From positions 1-64,000 of the forward strand of contig JAFGBI010000225.1 of assembly GCA_016933275.1 (NCBI GenBank): a DNA stretch of 64,000 nt, read 5' to 3'. Of the stretch, positions 12,501-24,500 are shown one piece after another; within the stretch, counting starts at the first letter, position 1, and every line of letters starts with the position of its first letter. The translations under genes were made by a program, and so were the position numbers. The DNA comes from Polyangiaceae bacterium (GTDB lineage: Bacteria > Myxococcota_A > Polyangia > Polyangiales > Polyangiaceae). The notes under the pieces were generated by a model. It had not been told where the DNA came from. It did not search any database and saw only the letters and a list, made by a program, of their open reading frames with translations.

Positions 12501-15500
12501 CTCGCCGCCGTTGTACTCGAAGCGGTGGTCGGCTCCGTCGAGCCATCCCGTCCCCGGGTCGAAGCGACCGATGGCCTGGAGGGTCGGATCCGCGACGTAG
12601 GTGAAGAATGCGGGCTGGAAGGTAGAGAGCCGCCCGTTCGCCACCTGCACGCCCACGAGACGGTCGGCCTCGGGCGCGGCCTCGAGCGCGGGCAGGTTCA
12701 CGACCAGGCGGTCGGAGGAGGGGCTGGTCACCTCCGCCGGCGGCACCGGGATCCCGCCGATCACGACCTGGCTCGCGGCCGAGAAGCCCCGGCCATAGAG
12801 GGTGACGGTCGTGCCCCCGCGCCAGCTCCCATACCCGGGCGAGATGCCCAAGAGCTCGGGCCGCTCCCCCGCGACCGCGGTGAACCGGAAGACGTAGTCC
12901 TCGGTGAGCGTCTCCCCGTGCAGATCGGGCAGCGCGGCCGAGACCCTCACCACGTGCTCGCCGCCGTCCACGAAGGGCGTGAGCGGCGCGAAGCTCAGCC
13001 GAGACCCGGTGTTGTTCACGCGCGCCGACAGGTACCCCGGAACCGGGCTGCCGTTGCGCGTGACCTCTACCAGGGCATCGCCGAGCTCGGCGAGCGCCGC
13101 CGGATCGACGATGCGGTTGAACTGGAGCTCGACGGGCAGCGCGGCCGGGTGGGCCTCGCGCGGCAGCGGTACCTGCTCCACGATCAGAAGCTCGTCGGTG
13201 CGGATCGTGCTGACCGCCCCCGTCACCAGGCCCACCGCCGAGTCCTCGTCGAACGGGTTCTCCTGCCGCCCGAGCTCTCGGTCGTAGGTGCAACGCGTGC
13301 CGGCGAAGAGGAGGCGATCGAAGCCCAGGGCGTAGACACCACCGGTGAGCGCGAAGTAATTGCGGAGCCCGACCGTTCGATGTAGCTCGCCGTCGAGCCA
13401 GGAGGCGACGTCGAAGAGCTGGAGATCCCCATCTCCACCGGCAACGTAGAGGGTCTGGGCGTTGAGCAGGAGCTCGCCAGCACTGGGCGCGCCCTGGCCG
13501 CGAAGCGCCACCAGCCGCGCCTCGGCCGCCGGATAGCTCTCTCCGTCCTGACGCACGATGTAGGCGACCACCGAGGCGCTCGGGCCCGTGGAGACGAGGA
13601 GCAGCTCGTCCCGGACGAGGAGCGCGGCCGGGGCGACCGGGTTGCCAGCGAGATCCGTGGTGGTCACGCGATCCGTGACCTGGTAGCGCCCCCGCATCAG
13701 GTCCACCCGGACCACTCGAGAGGCCTCGGGGATGGCCGCCCAGAGCGAGGCGCCCTCCACGAGGAGCGCGGTGGGGACACCACCGAGCACCGCCTCGTCC
13801 ATCCGCGCGAGCTCGCGCAGCGAACGATCGTCGAGGATCTTGCAGACGCGGACCCCATCCGCGGCGGCGACGTAGACCACGCCGTCCCGCGCGGCGAGCC
13901 CGCTTGCCGTCACCGGGTCGCCGTTCGCACCGAGCAAGGTGTGTTCGGCGAGGACCAGCGGCTCGGTGGGCAGGGTGACGTCGAGGTGCAGCAGCCGCGA
14001 GCCGCCGATGAGGAAGAGGTCGTCGCCGTCGAGGGCGATCCCGTGAAACCCTTCGGGCGGGAGGGCGAGCTGCAGGTGGTAGGGGTAGGTCTCCCCGGCG
14101 AGCTCGCGCTCGATGACGACGGGGTGCACGGGATCGGCCGCGTCGAGCAGGACGAGCCGTCCGGTCGACGTCGAAGCGGAGCCGAGCGAGGTGCCGTCCA
14201 CGCTCACCAAGGGATAGCGTCCGCCGGTCACCGCGTAGATGAGCTGGTCGCGAACAACCATCGCCGCGACCGGGGAACGGCTGAGGTCGTCGTCACCGCT
14301 CAGAACGACGGAGCCGGTTTCCTGGTTCGTGTAGAAATAGGCCGCGGGCAAGGTGCTCGACTCGTCCGGGAAGAGCGCGCTCGTGAGGGAGACGTCCACG
14401 TGGCCGAAGCTGCCGGCGGGGGCCCGCACCTCGAGGTGACCACCGCTCAGCAGCCGGAGATCGCCGGCCGGGGTCGCCCCGAAGGTGACCCGAACCTGGG
14501 GATTGAAGCCGATGCCGTAGAGGCCCACGCGGTTGCCCCCCGGGGGCGGCCCCGTCGCGGGGTTGACATCGCTCAGCAGCATGCGCGGCTGCACGATCAC
14601 CGCCCCGACCACCAGCGTGGAGGCCGCGCCGCGGGTGACCTCGACCGAGACCGCCGCGGTGGAGAGCCCGAGCACGAGCGCCGGCATCCGGAAGCGCACC
14701 TCGTCGTCGGCAACGCTCTCGACCTCGGTGACGGCGCGACCCGCCACGGCGATGGCGAGCTCCTCCGCGGAGGTGCCGAAGCCGTACCCGCGCATGAGCG
14801 CGAGCTCGGTCCCGTCGGCGTGGAAATACGGGGCGGTGCCCGCGCCGTCCGCCAGGCGGACGACAGAGCGCACGTGCGGACGAACGCCGTCGATCACCTC
14901 GTAGGTGCCCGAAATCCCTTGCACGATGGGACGGCCATCGAGGTCGAGCAGCTCGGTGGTGACCGCGAGCTGGATGGCGCCGCGATAGGTGAGGTCTGGC
15001 GAGAGGGTCACGTCGAGGTACCCACCCGCGAGGGTGTTGATGCCGAGGAGGGTGTAGTCGTCGACACCGAGCGGGATCCCGCCCGCTCCGGTGAGCTCGA
15101 CCGCTGCTGCGAGCACCGCGTCGCTGGTGTTGAAGAGATCGCTGAGCTGGATCCGTACGGTCTGCCCCGGGGTAAGATCGGCACCGTGGGCGGGCTCGAC
15201 CCGGGTGATGGCGAGATCCGGCGTGGGATGGTGCACCAGGCCCTCCCGGCCCGCGAGGAAGACGGCGCCCTGGTGGGGCACGAGCTCGGCGGTCTCGCCG
15301 AAGGGGAGGGACTCCCAGTAGGTCGTGGCCCAGCCATCCGCGGAGGGCGTGAGGGCCAGCACCTCCGTGCCCGTGCTGACCAGGATCTGACCCTCTTCGA
15401 CCTTCATCGAGGCTTGGCTAGGATCAAAGAAGCCGGAGAACGTACCGCGCTCGATGGCCTGCCCGGCGTACTCGCCGCCGATCCTCGGATCGGGGAAGTG

Positions 15501-18500
15501 GACCAGGTAGAGCGCTCGGTCGCGGAACAGGAGGACGAAGAGGCCCGCCTCGGTCCAGTCGACATCCACGGGCATCCCGCGGAGCTCGTCACCGGCGAGG
15601 TTCAGGGTCGGGTAGCCGACGGGGGGATCGAGCTCGGGGTCCGCCACATCGAAGAACCGCACGAGGCCGGTGCCGGTAGAGCTTGCCACGGCGAGGGCGA
15701 GCACGGTCCGGTCGGGCGAGAGGGCGACGTCGGTGGCCAGGCTCGAGGACACGGGGAACCGTGCGATGACCAGCGGGTTCGCGAGATCGTGCGCGGCCAC
15801 CACGGCGAGGCCGTCGCTGCCGTTCGCGAGATAGACCAGATCGCCGAGGACGGCGAGCCCGGTGACCGGCTGCGTCATCGGGAGCTGCGAGAGCCGGAGC
15901 GGCCGATCCCAGATGCCGATGTCGTAGATCTCGAGGCCCCCCGTCATGAGGAAGCGGTTCGCGGCGGAGGCGGTGGCGCCGCTGCGGACCCCCACGTAGA
16001 GCGTGTCGCCGACCGTCTCCGCCGCGCCCGCGACCAGGGGCGGATAATTGGGCAGGTCGATGCCCCGCCCCTGGTCGAGGGTGTAGGAGAACCGCCCGAT
16101 CCAGACCTCTTTGCCGGCCATGTCGAGGTACACGTCGTAGGTGTCGCGCTCCGCCACCCCGGGCGTCACGAACTGGAACGTGGTCAGCGATCGCACGTCG
16201 TCGTGGAGGTTCGAGGTGTACACCCCCGGCGAGCTCTCCTCGGTCCGGATCTCGTCGGTGAGGGACCGCATCACCACCTGGGCCCCGGGAACGATCGCCG
16301 ACGCGCTGGCGGTGATGCTCACCGTGACCCCGCCCGACAAGGGGCCGGAATCGGGGGACAGACCGAAGGCGGTCAGCTCCGGATCGTCGCCCATGACGAG
16401 GGCACCCGCGATCGCGTCTTCGAGCTCCGCGTTGACCACGCGCAGCCCGTGAGCCCCCGCGTCGATGCCGAGGAGCTCCACCGCGCCGGCGGGGAGCTCG
16501 AGGGTCCCCTCGTCGAGGTAGTTCGGGGTGACCTCGAAGCCGTCCACGAGCACACGGGAGGTCGGCTGGAACCCGGTGCCGTGCAGGGTGATGGTGGCGT
16601 GATCTCCGAAGTGGAAGATGGCGTCGTCCACCGTGTCGACCCGCGGCCGCCGGGCGCCGACCGCCGCGCCCACGACGTGCCCCACGAAGCGGACCCACTG
16701 CTCCCCGCCCCGCAGGTTCCGCGCCGATTCGACCGCGACCGCGTACCTTACGCCCGGCTCCCGGGCAAACTCGATCGCGAAACGATCCGACGCCGTGCCG
16801 ACCACGTTGGTCGGGGTCACCGTCGCCTCCACCGCATCACCGGTGTCCAGGCGCTCGACGCTCACGAGGAACGAGTCCGCGATGACGAACTCGCTGAGTG
16901 CGAGGTCGTAGGCTTCGCTCTCCCCGATCATCCCGCCCTCGGGCACCGACCGGTCGACCACGAACGCGCCCGGCGTCTCGAAGACCAACATGGCCTGCGG
17001 GGAGGCCGCCACCAGCCGGCCGTTGAAGGAGTCGAGCGCCCGGACGGTCTCGTCGTTGCCGGCCGACACCACGCGCGGCGCGAGGGGCTCGGTGAGGTCG
17101 AGCACCACCATGCCCCCGCTATCGGCGGCCACGAAGAGCAGGTTGCCGAGGAGACGGAGGCGCGTCGCCCAGGCGGGTGGGGTCTGGAGCCGCTCGTCCA
17201 TCCGAACCAGGACCCGCTCCGCGGGCCGGTCGCGGTCCACGATCTCGACGCCGCCACCCGCCAGCGCGACCACCAGGTAGTGATCGTGGACGAGCAGGTC
17301 CGCCGGGCTCCCCGAGAGATCGAAGCTCTGCTCGAGCACGGGCTCGAAGAGGTTTATCCCGAGCACGGTGCTGCCACCGCCGCCCAGCTCCTTCATGGAG
17401 ATCGCGGGGAGCTGGCACGGCCGATCCGCACCCCACAGACGCCCTCGGCGGCCGCCACCCGCGTAGAGCCACTCACCCGCCGAATGCAGCGCGCCGGACC
17501 CGACGAGCGCGGTCGATGCCCCGCGAACCTCGCCGAGGTCCACCGGATCGCCGGGGACCAGGAAGCTCGCCTGGGCGATGGGCAGGTTCACCCCGAAGCC
17601 CGTGCGACACGACATGCAGGAAGACGGACCGTCCGGGGGACGGGGATCGCAAATCATACCCTCCCATTCCGCCTTCCCGGCGTAGACGTGCCGTCCCTGA
17701 AGGGCGACCGCGCCGGTCGGCTGGGTCGGGTCGTCCAGCACGGTGCCGAGCCACTGGAGGCCATTCTGGTCGTCGAGGTTGAGGCGCACGACTCCGCTCG
17801 GTCCGGCAGCCACGTACGCGACCTGGTGCTCCTCGTCCCCTTCCCGCTCGCGCCGGACCACCAGGCGAAGGGAGTCCACCCCATAGCTGCCCACCCCCTT
17901 CTCCGCCTCCATGAGCCCGGTGACCGTGGCGAGCTGGGCGATGCGCGCCTCGAGCTCGGCCGCCGGAGGCAGGACGCTGGTGCCGCCCACCAGGAGCGGA
18001 CGGGTCGGATCCTGGACGTCGAAGGCCGCGAGCGGGGAGTTGTCGGGGAACCCCCACTCGCCGACCCAGCGCTTGCTGCCCGGATCGTCTGGCGCCGTCG
18101 CCCAGTGATAGCCATCGAGGTAGCCCGTAGCAGCGAATGCCATCCCGCTCCGCCGATCCACCTCGAGGTCGAGGAGGTCATACGCCGCGGCTTGATATCC
18201 GAGCTGACGGAGTCCGTAGCCGAACCCGGCCTCGCCGGCGAGCACGGTGCGGTTGCCGTACTGGTCCTCGCCGGTGACCTGGTGCTGCCCCGGGTTGCCG
18301 CTCGGCGTAATCACCTCCAGGAGGCGGGTGGAATAGACGCGCATGCCCCGTACCGGGATCCCACCGACGCTCACGCGCAGGCCGTCGGCGACCGTGTTGC
18401 CCGGCTGGAACCCCTGACCCTGGAGGGTGACCGTGGTCCCGCCAAGCCGGGGACCCCAGGCCGGCGCCAAGGAGTCGAAGCGGATGGGGGCATCCACCAC

Positions 18501-21500
18501 GATCCCGCCTCGCAGCACGGCGGTCTCCCAGAGACCGTAGTGGTCGACCGACACCGTCAGATCGTACTGACCCGGTGTCACGAGCGGTGGCAGGACCACG
18601 GTGAGCAGGATCCCGCCGCCGTCCTCGGTGCCCGCGGTGACGCTCTGGACGTTGCCGATCACCGTCCCCACGGACACCCGCAGCCGGTTGCGATCGAGCG
18701 GGATCCCGGTGCCCGAGACGGTCAGGATCGCGGCCTCCCCCACGGCGACGCGACGGGGAACGACCGCGTCGAGCGCCGCGTCCGGGGAACGGACCCCGCG
18801 GTACGTCATCGGATACCGTTGATCCTGGCCGAGCACGTACAGCGGCGCGACCGCGTCCCCGAGCAGGGGCTTGACCGACGCCACCCCGGCCTGGGCGACC
18901 GCGGTGAGCGCGTCCCCCGCCGTCAGGCCATGCCCCGTCGCGAGCGTGACCAGGGCGTCGTTGTTCTCGATGGTCACGGCGGCCGGCAGGTGGTCCCCAG
19001 CGGCGTCCTCCACCCAGAACCGCTCGAGGTTCGGCGGCCAGAGGTCGATCGCGTGATTGAAGCGAAAACGAAGGACCAGGTCCCCGAGCGGGGTCGGCTC
19101 GAGGGTGCCGTCCTCCGGCTCTACCAAAAAGACCTTGAGCACGGGATCGGGGATGACCTGGACGCTGCTCCCCCGGGTTCCCGATCGGCCGCCGCCCACG
19201 GCGGAGTAGTCGCTCGCCGTCACCGCTTCGACCGGGGCGCTGGCCAGCGTCTCCATCCCGGGGCGCACCACCGGCGCCGCGGGCCGCGTCACGTCGACGA
19301 TGCCGATCCCCGCTTCCCCGCGGGCGACGTACGCGAGGTTGCCGTTGACGTCCACGTCGCGGATCTCACCGATCCCATCGACCCGCCCCACGACTCGAGG
19401 CGTCGCGGGGTCGGCGATGTCCACGATGACGAGGCCCGCGCGCCCCGCGGCGAGATACGCGTAGTCCCCCACGACGACGACCCGACTCGCGGGCACGTCC
19501 ACGGAACCGAGGAGCCGGGTCCCGTGCCGGGGCCCGTTGGTGACGAGGTAGAGAGCCCCCGTCGAGGGATCCTCCTCACCGACCAGGGAGTTATTCGGGA
19601 TGTCGTAGCCGCCGGAGGCGACCGCGTAGACCGCGTCGGCGCCCGCGGGCTGAGGTACCGGGTCGACGTCGAGCGCCTGGTGGCCGTGGGGCAGGGCGAA
19701 GGACCCGACGAGGTAGGTCTTGGTCTGCAGGAATACGTCCGCGAACCCGAGGCCGCCCGTGCCGAGCGCGATCGTCGCGAGCCCGTTCTCGGCGTCGATA
19801 CCCCGCGCGAGGTCGGTGAAAAGCGGCAACGATCCGATCACCTGCCCCCGGCTCGGATCGAGCGCATCGAAGCTCACGATGAACAGCGTCGCCGAGCCGC
19901 TGATGGGGGGGGCCACCGCCGTGACCATCACCCGGTCCACCCCCCGCTCGAAATACGGCTCGATCCCGAGCGCGTAGTAGCCGCCAGGCAGCCCGACCTG
20001 GGCGACGATCCGATCGTCGCGCCCGTCGCCGTCCCCGTCGATCCGCTGCCGGAGCTCGTCGAGGTTGAGCGGGTTGGCGCTGCGGGCGGTGTAGGTGGAG
20101 GGGTCGATGTCGTAGACCACGACCCCTCCCGATCCGGCCGCGGCGAGAAGGTAGGTGCCGGTCGGGTCGATGGCAAGGTCGTAGATCCTCGGGACTTTGC
20201 CGTCCTCGATCACGGACTGCACGGGCTGCTGGTACGAGAATGCGTCCGCGAGCAGACCCTCCTGACCGTTCGCCAGGCGCACCCGCACGTCCACGGTGCC
20301 GAGCAGGCCCCGCGGAGCGAGCACGCGCAACCGCTCGGCGTCTAGCACGGCGACATCGACCGGATCGGCCGGGAGGTCACCGAACCAGATCGCCGGCGTC
20401 TCCCCGGGAGGGAAGCCGCGTCCCTCGATGATGACCTCGGTGCCGCCGTTGATGGAGCCCTGCTCGGGCGCCAGGCCCGTGAGCGCGAGCGGGACCGTGT
20501 AGCGGACGGCACCGAGCAGGGTGTCGGTGGCCCCGCTGCCGTTGACGACGGTGAGCGCGGCCGGTCCTTCGAGCCCGGACGCCACCCCGAGCACGAAGCG
20601 GCTGACGTCGTCGGGTTCGGTCGTCCGCGAGACCACGGCCGCGGCCCCGCCGCCCACGAGGAAGCTCGGGGCCGCGTCCACGTGGGCGACGAGCGCGGTG
20701 ATCTCACCGCCGGTGGCCGGCACGGCGCCATTGACGACGCCCAGGATCTCGGGGGCCAGGCCCACGCCCTCGCCGGTGGTGAACCGGAGAACGTGATCGA
20801 GCAGGCCTTGCGTGCGCCGGCTGCCGAGCTCCTCGGAGAGCTCGACCCGGTGCACCGTGTTCGGGGCCAGCGGCGCATCGGGGACGAGCACGAGCTCCCG
20901 CGGGTCCTCGCCGAGCTCGAGGTGGTAACCGAGCGCCGTCCCTTGCTCGGTGCCGTCCTCGACCGCGAGACGGACGTATTCGGCCACCAGCGAGAGCTCC
21001 TCGGGATCGAAGGGCAAGGTGAACCGCAGCCGCACGGCCGCCCCGGTGGAGACGCCGCGCGCGCCCGCGGTGGGCTCGCTCCGCACGAGCTCGGTCGTCA
21101 GCGAGTGGATGAGCGAGAGCGCGGTGCTGGTGGCGGCGACGACGATGCCGTCGTCCGTGAGCTCCGCTCCCACTGCCTTGTCGAGGGGGTCAGACGTGGC
21201 CGGAACCACGACGGCATCGAGCAGCGATATCGATTCGGGACGGCTGGCGTCATAGAGCGGGATCATGGCGCTGTCGGAGCCGCGTCCGATCACGCCCGTG
21301 AGGCTTGTCTTGGCGAAGGGCTTGTGGCGGACCAGGCCGAGCAGGGAGTTTCCCTGCACCTCGGCGTCGAGCGAAAACCCCAGGGTGGCGAACCGCCCGA
21401 GCTCGCGGAGGTGCTCCGCATCGAAGAGGGCATGCTCGATGGCATGGTTCCCCGACCAGGCGAAAAAGGAGCCATCCGCGGCCATCGCCCCCGCACCGGG

Positions 21501-24500
21501 GATGGCCTCCACCGCCACCTGCGGGGTGGTGGGCTTCGAGACATCGAAGACGAAATGATGATCCTTGCCGAAGACGTGGAGCATCGTCCCGGCGATCTCC
21601 ACGCGGACCGGCCGCAGAGCGAGGAGCTGCCCGTTCACGACCCCCGCCTTCAGATAGCGAAACACCACCGGTTGCGCGGGCCGGGAGACGTCGACCAGGG
21701 CCAGACCGTCGTCGATGCTGCCAGCGACCAAGAGATTGCCCGAGACCGCCATCGTCTCCGGCGCGGCGCGCATGAGCAGCGGCAGGCCGTAGAGGATGTC
21801 GCGATCCTTGCCGTCCGGCAGCTCCGTCGGGTCACCGAAGGCGCGCGTCTCTCGTTCGTAGACGAGCAGGTAGCGCTGGTCGCGGTGGGGAGTCTTGAAC
21901 GGATAGCTCGCGCCGAACGCGGACACGTAGACGTGTCCCTCGCCGAGCGTCATGGTGACGGGCCGGAGATCCGCAGGGAGATCGTAGTACCCGAGGCCAT
22001 GCATCGGGGCCGCGTTCGCCAGCGACTCGGGGTCATAGCGCACCAGGCTCAGCCAGCCGCGGAGCGCGTGCTCCTCGACGTCACTCGAGCTCTGTATGTG
22101 CTTCCCCGCGGGGAATTCGTTCCACCCGAGGACGTAGACCAGCCCGAGCTCCGCGTCGGTCGCGAAATCGGTGATCGCCCCAACGGGGAACCGCAGGGGG
22201 TCGAGCATCCCTCCCCCCATCGATGGCGGCGTGACCACGAGCTGGCGATCGAGGGCGAGCTTGCCGTAGAAGAGGCCGCGCGGCAGGTAATGGCGCGCAC
22301 CGGTGACGGGGTCCTGGAGATCCACGTCGACGAAGCCGCGGAACGCCTCGCCGAAGTCCGGAACCCGCCAGGTCAGGCGCTCGGAGCTATAAAGGCGGAT
22401 CCGGTCGTGGTCGACCTGGTGCTCGACCACCCTCGCCGGGTCCCCCTCGGGCCAGGCCCGGATCCGGAGGCCATCGTGAAACCCGTAGCCTACGACCTCG
22501 ACCCGATCGTCGGCCCCGGTCTGGGCCACCCGCACCACGGGCGGGTCGATGAACGAGATGAAGAGGTCATCGACGTAGGTGAACCCGCCGAGGAGCTCGT
22601 CGGAGAGCCCGTCCTCACGCACGACCACGACGCCCGCAGGCCCAGCATAGTTCGGGGCCGTGGTGGCGTGAATGCGATCCAAACCGTCACCGGGGCTCTC
22701 GGGCGACGAGGCGGGGAGCACGGACTCGACGACCAGACGTTGCCCGCCGACGTAGAGCGCCGGGTTCGCGCCGAGGGCTCGCCCGAGCACCGAGATCTCG
22801 GTGCCCCCGTCGATGCCCCCGGTGGACGGCACGACCGAGACGAGGTCGGGAGCGTCCTCGGCGCTGCTCGGCGCGGTATAGAAGCCGAAGACATAATCGC
22901 TCGGCAGCGCGATGCCCGCGCGCGGCGTGAGGCCAGCCGCGACGGTGACGAAGTACTCGGTGTCCGGCTCGAGCTCCACGTCCGCGCGCCGCGCGAGCTC
23001 GATGAACCGATACGGGGTGTCGCCCTCGCCCTCGCCGAATCCCACCTCGAAGAGCTCGTCGGTGACGTCGGGCCCCACCAGGGGATCGAGCTCGGTGACC
23101 CGGACGAAGTCGGCGAGCGCGGCGTCCACGGGGAGGAGCCGTGAGAGCTCGAGCGCGATCGAGGCGATCCGCGTCGACACCTGGTCCTCGTTCATCCCGG
23201 GGTCGTGGCGGATCACGGAGAGCGTGGGGAGCTCTACCTTCTCGAGCCCCTCGAGCCCAGCCGCCACCACAAGCTCCCCCCGCGCCAGGGTGAGCCCGCG
23301 CGCAGCATAGTCGGCGTCGGTCGCGTCCCGGTGGGTGACGACCGGCACGGTCGCGTCCGTCCCCGGACGGTCGAGAGCCTCGAGATCCACGATCTCGACC
23401 ACGGACTGGGCGGGCCGGTCCTCTTGGTCGGAGTAGTGAACGGTCGCGTAGGCCTTCCCGCCCGAGACGTGCACATCGTAGACGCCATCGCTCACGAAGT
23501 CCGGGCGCGCCGGCCGCAGCACCACCGAACGAACGAGCTTCGGCGCGAAGACGTCGCGGAGATCGACGACATCGACCTGGGTGACGAAGCCGTCGCCGGA
23601 CATGTTCGTGACGTAGGCCCGGTCGCCCTCGACGAACACGCGGTTCGCGATCCCCAGGGTGTCCAGGCGGGCGATGATGGGCAGCGCCGGATCGACGAGA
23701 TCCGCGAGCACCAGCCCCTCGTGCCCCGCAGCGATGACCGCCACGGACTCGTGGACCACCACGTCGCGGGCGAAGCCGTTCGGCTTGATATACCCCACAT
23801 GGTACGGCGCGGTGAGATCACCAATGTCGACCACCTGCACGCCGCCGTTCCCGTTCGCGACCAGAACGAGGTTGTCCTTGCGCGCCACGCCGAGCACGTC
23901 CGGGTAAGGCATGTCCACCCGCCCCGTGAGCGCGAACGGGATGCCGAACGTCTCGACCGAGTTGGTCACGGTGAAGATGAGCAGCTCGCCGGAGCCGTTC
24001 TCGAGGTGGAGTCCGCCGGATGCCGGATCGTTGCCGATCTCCTGCTGGAGCTCGAGGACGAATTTCTCTTCTTCTCCATCACGTTGTACGAGCTGGCCGG
24101 CCTTGGCCGCCAGGACGAAGCTCGCGTCCGCGAAGAGCTCCGTGATGGTGCCGCGGAAGACGTGGGTCGCGCCGGTCGTGAGCTCCGAGTAGACGAACGC
24201 GTTGCCCACCTCGTCGCGCAGGGACACCAAGGACTCGTCGGCGATGAACAGCGCGGTCGCCGCTTCCCGATCCTCCGGCGGCGGGTTCCCGAGCCCCATC
24301 TCGACCCCCATCGGATCGAGTGTGGACCAGGCCCCGAGCACGGCCCCCGTCTGCTCTGGACCCCGGAACTGCTCGATCGCGGATTGGTGTACGGACCTCG
24401 CGAGGTTCGTGCAGCGCGAGTCGTCCGCCCTCGGCGGGCACGGCGCGAACCGCAAGCGCTCCTGCACCGGCAGCCCCACCTCGTAATAGGTCGTGGTCGA

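Larger units (their letters stand above)
12000..24000 (-). other. LVIVD / beta-propeller-like repeat block of the giant protein
   Basis: Many units read as L-x-Y/L-V-A-x-G-x-x-G-L-x-V-V-D-x-x-D-P-x-x-P-x-x-V. Clear examples are AGLVIVDIADPATPRVVGR near 19.4 kb, the DGLALVDVSRPAQPVV unit near 21.7 kb, the GGVQVVDIGDLTAPYHVG unit near 23.8 kb and the DLTEPLAPRVV unit near 17.1 kb. Weaker ones occur near 15.8, 14.0, 12.0 and 6.0 kb. LVIVD repeats belong to surface-protein beta-propellers. The blades alternate with IPT/TIG domains. Confidence 0.7.

Noticed and set aside
13941-20345. A 2,134-codon open frame on the plus strand, and similar ones across 1-33.7 kb
   Set aside because: They lie codon-on-codon antisense to the giant gene in GC-rich DNA. 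Their translations are Arg/Gly/His/Asp-rich with no domains, whereas the minus frame gives clear families.
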